Shown: one piece after another, positions 1 to 11,208 of the stretch
Position numbering within the stretch: position 1 is the stretch's first letter
How the letters are laid out: the number at the start of each line of letters is the position of its first letter
Assembly: GCA_049999765.1 (NCBI GenBank)
Contig: JBNGIQ010007068.1
Coordinates: 1 to 54,733, forward strand
Source of the DNA: Phaeoceros laevis
Taxonomy: Eukaryota; Anthocerotophyta; Anthocerotopsida; Notothyladales
Direction of reading: 5' to 3'
Length of the DNA stretch: 54,733 nt
Made by a program: the position numbers and the translations under genes
The notes under the pieces: generated by a model
Databases searched by the model: none
What the model was told of the DNA's origin: nothing
What the model saw: only the letters and a program-made list of their open reading frames with translations

Positions 1-1407
1 TCTGGAGGCTACGACACAGGTGTGCTCAAAACATCAAGCGCCGGGACTGCTCAGTTTTGGTCACCAGCTCTCACCAAGAGATCTGGTCGCCTCTCCCTCT
101 AATTCATTACGGAGGGGAGAAGAGGTCAAGATCTGTTTGACCTCCTGTACCATATTGGAGGATCTGACCGGTTGAAGGTGATTAAGCAGCGGCCTTGGGA
201 TTTCCTGCAGCTGGGTTTGTCGAATGTTCTAGTGGTGGGCTTGGGTGGACCCTTTGATCAATCAACTTCCATCCTTTATTAGTGCCTTAGCTCCGTAGTT
301 CCCGGTTGCTAGTATCTCATCAGAGTCGACTCATCGTTCTCTCGTTTTGGAGAGTTTTGCCTTTCCCGTGCCCGTTCCCATCTGCTTCAAGGTCTAATCA
401 TTCTTTCTAGATTTGTTTCAATAAACATCTTCTTAAAAGGGGAGTGATCTAAGTCGGTCATGTGCAACCTCGCATCAGAGCTGTTACAGATTTCAGGGGT
501 GGATATGTCTGCAGAGTAGGGTTGTTTTGCTGTTTACTCTGTAGGCTTTGGACGGCCGGTGCTGATGAGTTGTCACTTGTGTTGCACATCTTTCTTTGAT
601 GTACTTTCACAATGTGAGTAACCTCCCCGGAGCTCCTTCAGGCTGCCCACTTTCTGTTTTTCGGATCTACCCTGCTCAAGCTTGACCCGAGGTTTTCAGA
701 GGCTTGGGAGGGAAGGGTCTGTTTTTGTGCTTGCTGCTGGAGTAAGAGATGTGGTCAGGGTTCAGCTTCAGGAAGTTCTCTACTTAGCTTACAACAAATG
801 TTTTGAGTGGGTGGGTCTCGGGTTGTCAAGGAGCTAGCTTTGATGGAGCGCAGTTGAGAGTTTGGATTTGACAGAGAGAGTTGCTTAGATTGTTGCTCCC
901 GTCACAGAAGGAAGATGTGTAGAGCATTTGTGTCTGATGATGAACATTGCAACCTCTGCCCAGCGCGAAGAGTCCTGTGATGACCTTCCGCGAGTGCAGA
1001 AGTGTTGAGCAAAACATTCATCCTTCAATTTTGAGCAACCTCCCACCTTGAGCTGTCCCGCGGCCAGGTGGAGATGAGTTGGAAGGCACCCTTTCTGAAT
1101 AAAGACCTTGCCATTTTGTGTTTCACTTGACTTGTTCATTTGTGGGAATTGAAATGGCGACCCTTGTGACACTCACAAATGGTTCTATTCAGATGAGTAA
1201 AAGCTGTATACCATGGGGCTGGGGTTTTGGGGGACATGCTCTCACCTAGCACCTAGCATGACGCGCGCGCGTCAGCGCGAGAGGAAGCGTAAGAGCGCGC
1301 GCGCGCGGGGTAAATTAAATCAAACCCCAGAATCGAACTCATGACCTAGGTACCGGTACTTCGCTTCGTGACAATTTGACGTTTCAAATTGTTATCCCTT
1401 AGTAAGA
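1..1407. other. Gene-free left edge
   Basis: No reading frame here looks like a recognisable protein. The first 500 bases could be the 3' end of a gene lying to the left. A GC dinucleotide-rich patch lies at about 1260-1308 and is followed by a tRNA-like or SINE-like patch (separate entry). Confidence 0.5.
1320..1400 (-). repeat. tRNA-like/SINE-like fragment with Pol III B-box match
   Basis: Read on the minus strand, the stretch near 1325-1350 contains GTTCGATTC within a tRNA T-arm-like context (AGGTCATGAGTTCGATTC), a good match to the RNA polymerase III B box. Upstream on that strand there is a short stem (CAATTTGA / TCAAATTG, 1370-1390). I could not build a full cloverleaf or a clear A box, so this is more likely a tRNA-derived SINE remnant than a tRNA gene. 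Confidence 0.3.
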
Positions 1408-1594
1408 TGGGATGGGATGGGATGGATGGATGGGGATGGATGGAATGGATGGGATGGATAGGATGGGATGGATGGGATGGATGGTATGGATGAGGATGGA
1501 TGGGATGGATGGGGATGGATGGGGATGGATGGAGATGGATGGGTACGGATGGGATGGATGGGGGTGGATGTGCTGGATGGGATGGATGGGATGA
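1408..1594. repeat. GATGG/GGAT minisatellite
   Basis: About 190 bases made almost only of GGGAT, GGAT and GATGG words in variable order. The strands are strongly G-rich and C-rich. Long open frames across it are artefacts of the repeat. Confidence 0.95.
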
Positions 1595-1684
1595 GTAGAG
1601 GGACGAGTGATTGCCGTCGAATTTGACGGGCCATATACTAGTGTTGTATATGTTCAGACTATTTCAACAACTAGCTCATCCATC

Positions 1685-1716
1685 CATGATTTGCACATTC
1701 CATGATTTGCACATTC
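1685..1716. repeat. Perfect 16-bp tandem duplication
   Basis: The word CATGATTTGCACATTC occurs twice back to back (1685-1700 and 1701-1716), about 130 bases upstream of the F-box ORF start. Confidence 0.9.
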
Positions 1717-1845
1717 GGCAGAAAAATTGAAGCGACATCTCCCAGGCGAACAGAATCCCCAGTGCGGACGAGTCGAAAGATAAGTTGGAGCCTCTTTCCG
1801 TGGCATGCAGTGGATAGAGGATGAGCAGTGCTGGATGAGAAAAGA

Positions 1846-2289
1846 ATGGACACTGCGGTGTGGCGAAACATCCCTGAAGACCTTCTGGACAGGACGATCG
1901 CTTGCCTTCCGTTGCATGTCCTATTCCGAGCACGTTCTGTTTGCAAACGATGGTATTCCCTGATCTTTTCCAGAAGGTTTGTAAGGCTCGTCACGGAAAT
2001 GTCACATCACAGACCTTGGTTGGTTTTATCTGGGACTCATAGGGTGTCGTCAGCGTACGACCCCGATTCCAGAACGTGGCACGACATGGCTATCGACATA
2101 CTCTCCCCGGAGAACTGTGTCATCGCCACCCCGAAAGGGTTGCTATGTTATGGATCGGAGTTTTTCCCCTGGCCTGAGCCCCGCACTATCTCTTGTAATG
2201 CCAACATCTTGCCATCCATGCAGTACACAAGGCTGGTTTATCAAGAAGCAGAAGCATCTGCAGATAGACTTCCCGATCGACGCAGTTAA
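1846..2289 (+). CDS. Short F-box protein (possibly truncated)
   Basis: The product starts MDTAVWRNIPEDLLDR and continues with the F-box signature (IPEDLLDRTIACLPLHVLFRARSVCKRWYSLI split over residues 9-40). The F-box binds SKP1 in SCF ubiquitin ligases. A segment such as WLVLSGTHRVSSAYDPDSRTW follows, the usual first strand of the plant F-box/kelch-like substrate domain. The ATG at 1846 is chosen; the frame is open slightly further upstream but without ATG. The product is only 147 residues, whereas relatives of this type are usually 350-450, and the frame ends in a region without further similarity. It may be a truncated or decaying copy, or there may be 3' exons I cannot recognise. The F-box itself is intact. 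Confidence 0.65.
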   Translation: MDTAVWRNIPEDLLDRTIACLPLHVLFRARSVCKRWYSLIFSRRFVRLVTEMSHHRPWLVLSGTHRVSSAYDPDSRTWHDMAIDILSPENCVIATPKGLLCYGSEFFPWPEPRTISCNANILPSMQYTRLVYQEAEASADRLPDRRS

Positions 2290-2862
2290 AGCTCCGTGCA
2301 CACATTTCCCTATTGAACCTAGATCTTGAAGGGTGGCACATGTTGCAAGGCCACCGAGTCATAATTCGCATGGTCTTTCCATCTCTATTCTCTCCAGGAA
2401 TCTCACACAGGTAGCGGAACTAAAAAGAAGGGCATTCATTCTCTAGACGAAACTCTCTCTCCCGAACTTCAAAAAGATACTTGACAAGAATTTCAGCTCC
2501 TGCACTGGTTGAACAACACCCTTGGATCAATGCCTAGAGCAAAGCGGTGATCCAAATCAGAATCATTCCTCCGAATGCACGGACATCATTCGTAGTAGCA
2601 CTAAGGCAGCATGCAAGCATCTCAAGGCAAGGCATTGAGACAACATTGCAATTCACAGAAGCCCATGGCTAACAAATTCAACATTCCTCAGGAAACCAAC
2701 AGTCTAGGCGGCCCTACCTTGGGTGCTCGGGGAAGCAACATCTCCTCATCAAAATTGAGGCGGACAGGCCGAGCTACCTCCTGAAAAGATGCCCGTCTGC
2801 TTCAGCAGCTGCGAGCACCGTCCAGATGACGCAGCCACAAGATTGTCGCCCCTCCTCGAGAT
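2290..2862. other. Intergenic, no gene seen
   Basis: About 570 bases between the F-box ORF and the ferredoxin stop codon. It probably holds the 3' untranslated regions of both genes, which converge here. No recognisable coding segment or repeat. Confidence 0.5.
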
Positions 2863-3348
2863 TCAGTACAACTGCTCTTCCTGGTGCGTCTTGATTACCG
2901 CATCCGAGAGCGGGTAGGCGACGCAAGTAAGCACATAGCCCAGCCGGATCTGATTCTCATCCAGGAAAGTCTGGCTGTTCTGGTCCACCTGCCCAGATGT
3001 CAACCTGCCCGCGCAGGAAGAGCAGCCCCCCGTCCTGCAAGAGGATGGCAGATTGGCATTCGGAAAGGCCTTCTCTGCCGCGTCCAATATGGACTCGTCA
3101 TCTTGCACCTCCACCAAGTACTCGCCGCCGGGCGTGACCAGGGTCACCTTGTGGCACGCCAGGCACGTCGTCCGGGGCTGGCACCTCCTCATTCCCACGG
3201 CGGTGCGCCAGTTGCTCGACCCGACCCCGGCATAGCTCCCACAGCTGGATGACGAACGATCGGATGCTACAGCCCGGTTGAGGCCAGCGAAGCTAACGGT
3301 TGCTGCCAAGCAGGTGAAGCCTGCAGCTGCTTGGGCCCCTGCCGCCAT
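2863..3348 (-). CDS. Plastid plant-type [2Fe-2S] ferredoxin
   Basis: Intronless gene of 161 codons. Residues 1 to about 63 are a Ser/Ala/Arg-rich chloroplast transit peptide. The rest is a plant-type ferredoxin domain beginning [20 protein letters not shown]. Three cluster cysteines lie in [15 protein letters not shown], the classical CxxxxCxxC loop, and the fourth is in [12 protein letters not shown]. The tail KTHQEEQLY is typical of photosynthetic-type ferredoxins, which carry electrons from photosystem I to ferredoxin-NADP+ reductase and other stromal enzymes. The first ATG is at 3348; an in-frame GTG pair just upstream is not used. Its 5' end faces that of the AAA ATPase gene about 235 bases away, so the two may share a promoter region. 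Which isoform (leaf, root or divergent) cannot be told. Confidence 0.93.
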   Translation of the reverse strand: MAAGAQAAAGFTCLAATVSFAGLNRAVASDRSSSSCGSYAGVGSSNWRTAVGMRRCQPRTTCLACHKVTLVTPGGEYLVEVQDDESILDAAEKAFPNANLPSSCRTGGCSSCAGRLTSGQVDQNSQTFLDENQIRLGYVLTCVAYPLSDAVIKTHQEEQLY

Positions 3349-3583
3349 CACCACACCGGCCCCAGATGGAATCTGCTGCGGAACCGGTGCAACCTGGTTG
3401 CAGGTGAAACCCTAGAATTTGCTGGAATGTTCCGGGATCTTCTACTTGCTCGCTGGGCCTCCGCGGAGTATGAAATTCTTTGAGAAGAAGCTTGATATCT
3501 AGTTTATGTCGCATATGGACGTTCGGTTGGAATCCGAGTTCGAAGCCTAGAAATCACAACCTGAAATCTTCCAGAAGCTTACC
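3349..3583. promoter_or_regulatory. Putative bidirectional promoter, ferredoxin / AAA ATPase
   Basis: Only 235 bases separate the two divergent start codons, and part of this must be 5' leader for each gene. I see no clear TATA box on either strand. Inference from spacing only. Confidence 0.35.
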
Positions 3584-6500
3584 ATGCGCAGTAGTAGCGC
3601 TCTGCGTCGTTGCCTCCGCTGTGCTCCATCGTTTGATTCAGCTTCGCAGCATCAGGCAGCTGTCTCTACCAGTTTTGCTAGCCAACGGCGTGGTCTTTGC
3701 TTCCAGTCTGACAGCCATTTCTTGAAGCCATGTAAGTTTTCTTGACTGACTCAATGCCAATTTTGTTATTGGCTGTGAGTGTGGCTTGAGCTCAGCTTCT
3801 GAACAAAGTTTGGTGCGAGTCCCATGCCCTGGCATAAACGCGTGAATGTTTCGTCACGCTTTCTGAGATGGCAACTTCTAGAATGATTGGGTTGTTAGAC
3901 TGGGTTGGTGTGGATTGACTCGACAGCTATGAAGGACCATATTTCGGCCACTTTTGTTTATCCAGAAATTTGCTGAGGAGTGCTTTTCGGTAGGTTCGGC
4001 TGTTGTTCATGCGGGAGGATTTATGTGATTGTGGAGTTGAGAGCAGTCGGATTGGGTGGCATATCTGACTTGTGCAGTTGCTCAAGTCCAAACGCATGAA
4101 TATGCTGCTGTGCTGTATTGATTGCCTTTGAACTGCCTTTTTCTGATTTGGAACATTTCTCTACTTTGGAGCCAACTGAACAGAGTATCTTTTGATGTCA
4201 GGGTTCGCGTACTTTCATGAGCTCCTTTTCGCAAACAGAGACTTTGTTGGAGATGGCAGAACACAAAACAACTCGCTTTTGGCGACCTCTTTTGCTGCCG
4301 GAATCGCTGTGCTCACCGGAGCCCTGTCACTGGCAGAGCCAACCTCAAACGACAGCAGCCAAGTAAAACCCTTGGTTAAACACCTCGTTTTTAGAGCTAT
4401 AGCATCCAATAGTTCGGCAGTCAAGAAACTGGACAGAGCAAGTGAGCATTCTATGTTTCATGGATGTATTTGAGGAAAGCCCTGATACAGTGCATCACTG
4501 CAGAACGACAAGGTGGGGTCCGAGGAGAATGAACCAGGAACATTACCCAAAGGTGCAAAGCTGGACACCGAGGGAGTGGTACAGTATGTGAGGAGAGGAG
4601 TGGAGGAAAGGCTGCAGCCCCTTAAGGACGAAGGATTGCAGATTCCGCATCTCACCATTGCTGCAAATGGACAACAGGTTTTGGCACAAATTGAAACAAA
4701 TTGTTGAAGCTGTCCATTGGTAGCGAGTAACTAGAAATGTCTCGTTGATGCCTGACGTTGGACTGTGTTCCTATGCATGTTACCATGTTTGTGTCCTTGT
4801 GTTTAAGGCCAGTGAGACTTCTGTGAGCTACAGAGTTCACACTCATTTGTTGCTAGCAGGTTGCCATCCGTTTTCCTATTTCGCGAAAATGTGACATCTC
4901 CAGGGTTATCGAGGAAGTGGTTGAGCAGCTGGGCGAGAAAGTGGCCGACAGCGGAAGCGGTACAGATTCTGGAATGGTGGTTCGAGCATGGGACAGGTGA
5001 GGGGTAGGATTGTCATCAGTCTGGTGCTATGAAGTCTCTCTTTCCTGGTGAGCAACTGAAGTGACGACTGTGTGGTGCCTATGGTGATGACGATTTCATG
5101 CAACTGATATGCAGCCCTGTGGTCCGCCATGTGATCATCTCACCCGCACAACAGTCCCTGTCAGACAAGGATGGAGAACAAACATTAGAAAAGGAGGGAG
5201 ACAAGGAGAGTAACAGGCACTTCTGTGTCTTGGTCTTTGAGCCTCTCGTCGGTGATAAACCACCAGTAAGTTTTGCTATGTGCAAACCTTCAATGGTCTG
5301 TGTCAATGCAGAGCCCTGTTGCCATTGCCTTGCAGGTATGGTAGGAAGAACTGGTATTTTGCATTAGAGGACTGCCACAGCTGACGGGCTCGGCTGATGA
5401 CAGGGTCCTGGCATTTGACAGGAAATCGAATTTTTGAAAACTGGCTACTTCACTTCGAAGGAGCTTGATGCCATTGCAAATCTGCTCAATACAGCAGGGC
5501 GAGCAGATTCAGTACTCGATAAAAAGCAATCTTCAGTGCAGACCAAAGGAACAAGAGAAGCTCAGCTGGACGGCCTGAGTGAAGGGCCAAAGGATAGTTT
5601 TAGGGATAGCTTTGGGGATAACTGGCCCGGAGACAGGTGGAGGTACAGGGGTGGAGGGGGTATCAGTGAGGTGCCAAGAGACAGGCTCTCGCCCCTTCCA
5701 CATCGTTCTGTTCGAGGGCACTTGAAAGCTTTGGAGACATTAGAGAACATGGGCGTGAAAGTCTATGGTTTGGAGAACTTGGATGGAACTAAGAAATCGG
5801 ACAGTGAGCAGATCCAGTGGGACAATATAGCCGGCTATCATGACCAGAAGAGGTTTGTCAGTTTGTCCTTGGGCCTAACAATCTATTGCAACATGCAGTG
5901 GGAGAGATGAAGGGTGTTTGGGTCAAGTGTGATTTGCAGGTTCTCGTCCTTGAGTATGTTTAAGCTAGATATTACTCAATGGTGCCGTGCAAGTTCTGTC
6001 ACGTGTATGGTTGCTGGGAAACAGCACTTGCTCTTCTATACAGCTGGTTAGGGCCCTCAAATTTGTCTATGTTGCCTAGCGCCGAAATCTTTGCTCTATT
6101 GGTTGGACCCATCGGAGATCATTTCTGCTTTTGATGTCATTGTCATTGGTTTGTAGGAATGTGTCAGATAAGGTGGTTGGAAATGGAAGTGATGTCTTGT
6201 ATGGACTGATCAATGCAGTCTCTGAGCACTTGGCGTTTTCAATTTGATCCTAATAAAAAAGTTCTGGTCATGAAGCTTTCTGACTCTAAGGCTTCTCAAA
6301 ATGGTTCAGGGATATAGAGGATACGGTGCTGCTTGCTTTGCTACGGCCAGATGTTTATGACAGAATTGCTCGTGGCACACGGCGGAAATTTGAGTCGAAT
6401 CGACCACGTGCAATTCTGTTTGAGGGACCTCCAGGTACTTTTTGCTGTGTACGTGCTTCTAAGAAGTCTAGATCATGTTCTTGGAGGGTGTGCCTGTATA

Positions 6501-8417
6501 GCTCACACTTGCACAGGAAAGGCAATGTGAACAGTGGGTAAAACAAGTAGCTTACGTTTCATATATGCTCGTAGCATTTATGATAGACTCAGCTGCAGGC
6601 AATATGCTGCATCGTCTGGGACGGAAAGAAAGCCAGAGAGAGGTGGTTTCGCTTCAGGATTTTTATACTGCAGAGTCAAGTCGCATGCATAGTTGCATTT
6701 GTTGGGTAGAATGTGCCTGGAAGTTTTCTTTTCGATTTTACATCTGCTATTGCAATCTTCCTTGTCATGGACCTGTTGTGCACCTTCAATCATTTCGTTG
6801 ACACCTTTTATGTCTGTAACGGTCCCCGTTTTAAAGAATGACGGGCATTGCAAGCGGTAAGGATTACCCTTTTCATGTCATGCGCGCTGAGAGCTAATAT
6901 GTGCTGGAATTTTAAGCTTAGTACATGATTTCCTGTTTGTGGTAACACAGGTACCGGTAAAACATCATGTGCCAGAGTTATAGCCAGTCAAGCGGTATGG
7001 TCACTCTCGTTTTTGCCACATATTGTGCCTGCCGTGCTGCTTATGGCAGAGTGTAGTTGCCGTGCGTGTCACTCAAAGCTCTCAAATTCCTCAGTATTTC
7101 GTGCAACTGCAGAAGGTTCCCCTGTTGTATGTACCAGTGGAGATCCTGGTATCCAAATACTATGGGGAAAGTGAAAGGCTCCTAGCTTCACTGTTTACAG
7201 CAGGCAATGAGTTACCTGATGGAGCAATTGTGTTTCTCGATGAGGTAAAGCTGGACCTGGACAACATTCTTCCACCTTCGCGTTGGTCCCATGTGTATGC
7301 TGCAGGATTGTGGTTCACAGTTGTTTGAGAAATGGGGGTCTTCTAAGTAGTTGCCCCCGTTAGATGCTTCTTTTGGGCATTTTCTGATTGACCATGTGTG
7401 CACTGCGGTATATGTATGTATCATGCAGATTGACTCACTGGCAACAGCTCGTGACAGTGAGATGCATGAAGCAACAAGACGAATGCTTTCTGTCCTCCTT
7501 CGACAGGTATCTTTGCAGTTGAGATGAAAGTTCATGCTTTTACTTTCAGGTTTCAAACTGAATGGTGGGATGTCGTTGGAGAGGGAAGCCACCTGGGAAG
7601 ACGCCTGACAACCTGCCTGCTTTCTGGTGATCCAGCTGGATGGCTTCGAGCAGGACTCAAGGATTGTAGTGATAGCTGCCACGAATAGGAAGCAGGACCT
7701 CGATCCTGCTCTTCTCAGGTTTAGCTTCTTGGCTTCTCCTTTCCGAGGCAGTAGTGATCATCTTAAAATGCTGGTTCGCATTGCAACTGTGTGCTGATGC
7801 TTGGTTTCTGACGTTCTTAGTTATTGGCTGTTGAACTGCGCAGCCGGTTTGATTCATCAGTGACTTTCAACTTACCGGATTTAAACACGAGAGCAGAAAT
7901 TGCAGCTCAATACGCACGACATCTGTCTCCTTCAGAGTTGGCCTCTCTGGCTGCTGCAAGCGAAGGGTATTTTCTGCGTTACCACGGTACAGTGTCGTGT
8001 GATGTCCGGATTGTACCTAGTATGATCCTCCTGACACAACTCTCTGCCTCCTTGCCTCCTGCAGCATGTCTGGTCGCGACCTTCATGACGTCTGCCAGCA
8101 GGCTGAAAGGCGGTGGGCTTCCAAGGTATATAGCAGTACCGTACTGTGAAGAAACATGTGTCGGTTCCATCACGCATCCAGCCCAGCACAAAAAATTGAC
8201 TCCCTCCCTGTTTGACCTCGTTGTGGATGCTGGGTGGCAGCTGATCCGAGGAGTTGTGGCCAGTTCTCCCGCTCATGGGCTGCCACCCATCGACGAATAC
8301 ATTGAGTGCGCGAACAAGAGGCGGCAAACGATAGTTCCGTTCGCGCAGGACAACGGCTTCTACAGAGCTGGTAAGAAACCATGGTCGCCTGCTGTCCCCA
8401 TTCTAGAAAAGATGTGA
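3584..8417 (+). CDS. Organelle-type AAA ATPase (at least 12 exons)
   Basis: The ATG at 3584 opens a Ser/Arg-rich presequence (MRSSSALRRCLRCAPS...) typical of mitochondrial or plastid import. It is spliced at 3731 to a hydrophobic segment near 4290-4330. Middle exons lie near 4203-4440, 4504-4677, 4907-4996, 5113-5267 and 5422-5851. The AAA module follows: WDNIAGYHDQKR at 5818, Walker A GPPGTGKT rebuilt across the 6435/6951 intron, Walker B IVFLDE before an intron at 7242, IDSLATARDS, sensor 1 AATNR near 7677, RFDSSVTFNLPD, and the SGRDLHDVCQQAERRW sensor-2 helix near 8070. The tail ends ILEKM. All ATPase motifs are present. It resembles plant FIGL/ATAD-like organelle AAA proteins, but I cannot give the exact family. 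The phases of two junctions (around 4440-4504 and 4677-4907) did not fit by eye. Confidence 0.85.
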
Positions 8418-9391
8418 TCTGGACTAGCCTGCCTGGATACTCACTGTTACTCAGTACGGATCATATTTTGATGTAAATAGCAACAACGCTGCATGTGTTG
8501 GACTTACCACAGCCGCATGATATTAACTGTCACGTGCTAGCCGATTTCCCGAAATCCGTATCTCCTTACCTCAAGGTGCAGTTCGGGAAAGGAAGGTTGT
8601 CTGTTTCCCATATTGACTTGGTGACGTCATAGCCTATGGGTGCAGACATACGCCTAATGAATAATAAACAGGAATATTGACTAGGTAAGAGCAAATAACA
8701 GGCAAGGGTGGTTTTTCGTGGGCACCTGGAGCCACGGTGGAACAGATGTGAACAGAGGCCTGCTGACCTGGCGGCTGCATTAGCAAGATGACGTCCTGTG
8801 AGCTGTGCCAGGACCCCGAAAGCCTTCAATCTAGCCGACACCAGCGAATCAGAGGCTTCTAAGGAACCTACGGGCGGCGGACCTCGAACCTCTACGCCTG
8901 GCGCCGATGGAGGGTCTTGACGAAATCAAACGCTTGACGCCTGTGCTGTATGAAGGCAGGCGATTTTTATGTGGGCCTATTTTTGGTTGGGGAAGCCCAC
9001 GATTCCAGACTAGCGCCGCACCTGGTTTTTGTCCTGGACTGAACTCGAATGTTTTATGCGCGCATGGTTTATTCAAAACAGGAATAGCAACATGCAAAGT
9101 AAATGAGGGGGTTCGATGTTTAGGTTGTTCCCAAGCCCCGATAATAAACCTGTCTTAGGAAACTGAGTCCAAGCTGCAAGACGGAGGTCATTTGGAGCCG
9201 GTCAATTCACACCTAATAAGCACAAAGCAAGAGGAAATGCAAGATAGGAATTCTAGTTTTGGCCTTGTTGTGCTGTTCAATGGTGTGCCAGGCTTACTGC
9301 ATTTTATTCTCCATTGACTTCAATGTCAAGTAGAAAATAGTAAGAAACATCTTGAGAAATACGGTGGCCACTCGTCAATGATGTTGGCATA
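8418..9391. other. Intergenic, no gene seen
   Basis: 3' flank of the AAA ATPase gene. An 83-codon frame at 8907-9158 (+) and overlapping minus-strand frames have no recognisable domains and are probably chance. No clear repeats. Confidence 0.45.
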
Positions 9392-9460
9392 GTTGACAAT
9401 CGTCTTTACACACAAGCTGAACGAATATACGTTCAGCTTAGTGTAAACAAAATTGTCAAC
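9392..9460. repeat. Imperfect inverted repeat forming a 69-base hairpin
   Basis: The outer arms GTTGACAAT (9392-9400) and ATTGTCAAC (9452-9460) pair perfectly. So do the inner arms AAGCTGAACG (9414-9423) and CGTTCAGCTT (9430-9439). The segment between them pairs with a few mismatches and one small bulge, leaving a 6-base loop (AATATA). It could be a MITE-like element or a small-RNA precursor. Confidence 0.8.
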
Positions 9461-9684
9461 TTGGCAGATTGTACGTACAACGTGCCCTAATAGGCCTGAT
9501 TCACAAGTTGCAAAATGTTGCGCACATCACGCTTCCCAACAAGCATCCCGAAATAGACAAAGAGAAACTGTTACAGGCTGTTTCAGACGACCTAGACAAG
9601 CGTAATCCCTGGCAGTGATTGTGGGTTACGCCTGGACGCACTCCCCGATGTAACCTCAGGCCTCTAATAAATGGTACAGTATCC

Positions 9685-9735
9685 TTTACCGACGACGGCT
9701 ACAGTCCGTTTTACTGACTAGCCGTCGTCGGTAAA
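9685..9735. repeat. Perfect 17-bp inverted repeat (hairpin)
   Basis: TTTACCGACGACGGCTA at 9685-9701 is followed after 17 bases by its exact reverse complement at 9719-9735. Four more pairs (CAGT/ACTG) form inside the loop, and an imperfect extension reaches about 9678-9742. The arm sequence looks like the terminal repeats of plant DNA transposons that carry ACCGACGG words, but no transposase gene is nearby. Confidence 0.85.
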
Positions 9736-9739
9736 ACGT

Positions 9740-10850
9740 ACTAGGTGATCAAATTAGGGCACGATTAGGGACTGGTAAGCATCGCTTTATTATTATTGAT
9801 GTTCGGGCTCGTTTCCGAGTTTACATTTGCTTGAGCTCGCGTCGACATCAGTTTCCAGAATTATTGTGTACTATTCGAATTGTAAAGTTTTTTTGAGCCA
9901 GAAAAATAGGAAATTGGGTACATGTTACAGCTGGCGTGGGGTAGATGGCCAAAGGAAGACTTCAAGTTGGGGGTTGGTAAACTCACAGGAGTCATGAAAG
10001 CATGTCTTTCCAAGATGGTAAGAAATCCGGCACTTAACGATCACAAGACCATGCCACTGGCCGGATAAGCACAACCAAATTATCATGACTCCTCCGGCAA
10101 CGTGTCCGCTATCCGCCGCTATGGCCGGCCGGGCACAAAGTGCACCGGCTATGATGACGGTGGCTGTGCGGGGCTGCTGCTCTCATCAGCGCCTCTACGG
10201 TGGTCAAACACGGGACCGCCGACTCCTCGTCAACCTGTGTCCATTTGTGCAGAGACTTGTTGCCCGAGCCCACCAGTGACCAGGCGCGCCCGGACAGCCG
10301 CCCGGATAGATTAACCTCCTTTCCTAATTCTTGTATTATTAGTAGGTGAGAGTTCTATTTTCGCGTCTACTACATATATGACAGGGATCCATCCCATCGA
10401 TGATCGCTCCCTCCCACAACGTTCGTCTCGGGTAGGGCTATATCGGTCGGCCCAACGGCTGTCACATCTGCAATAAAGGAAGCGGCAACGGCTCCGAGGA
10501 GCCGGCACGGGTATGGGTGGTGGAGGCCGGTCCCGGGGAGCCGGAAGAGCAAAGGGTGAGGGAGAGCGTCAAAGGAAAGAAAGGAACTGCCTCGCCTCCG
10601 CCTCGGCTGATTCACACTTTCGGATAGAGATAGAACCGAGCTACTGCGTGCACTATCCGTTCCTTCTCTCTCCTTTCTTCCCCCTCTCTCTCTCTCCCCT
10701 CGCCTTCCAGATCCCGACCGCCTTAAGCAGCGCTGATTGATGGTTGCGTTTCAGCAATCCCGACTCCCGTGTGCATGCATGCGGGATTAGGGGGGAAAGT
10801 TTATCCGCGCGGTAATAAATTATCTGCTCCCGGTGATCCGATGCCTCCTG
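9740..10850. other. Intergenic, no gene seen
   Basis: Upstream flank of the sugar transporter gene. Short frames here (for example 10085-10314 and 10311-10988) are in compositionally biased DNA and have no recognisable domains. A CT-rich tract at about 10660-10705 may be part of the promoter. Confidence 0.4.
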
Positions 10851-10854
10851 CCGC

Positions 10855-10862
10855 CTATTTAA
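10855..10862 (+). promoter_or_regulatory. Possible TATA box of the STP gene
   Basis: CTATTTAA lies about 350 bases upstream of the sugar transporter ATG, in a region that becomes pyrimidine-rich just downstream (CTGCTGCCGGTGCTTCTCCC), as plant 5' leaders often do. If used, the 5' leader would be about 320 bases. Position and resemblance only. Confidence 0.3.
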
Positions 10863-11208
10863 CACCGCTGAGCCTGCTGCCAGCACCATTCTGCTGCCGG
10901 TGCTTCTCCCTGTTAGATTGCCCTTCTTCCGTTTCCGTAAGAGGAGTGCCGCTGCTTCTCTCCAGGCGCTGGCGCCTCCCACTCCCAAGTTCTCTGCCAG
11001 TTGCCCTTCTCGTGCTGATATCCGCGATCTCTCACACGGATTGCGCTACTGTTTCCGGGCCCGGACTCATCCTCTGTTGTTCTTTCCTTCCTGGACGCGC
11101 AGCTGCACTGTTTTTTTGGCCATGGGGAAGGACATTTGCTGAGGGGGGAAGAGCATTGGACTTGGACAAGTGTAGGCGTTTTGTGCGTGTGCTCGCTCGT
11201 CCGGAGCT

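Noticed and set aside
1392-1634. Open frames through the GATGG repeat on both strands
   Set aside because: Simple repeats give long frames in several phases; Pro/Ser/Ile or Gly/Met/Asp repeats have no protein character.
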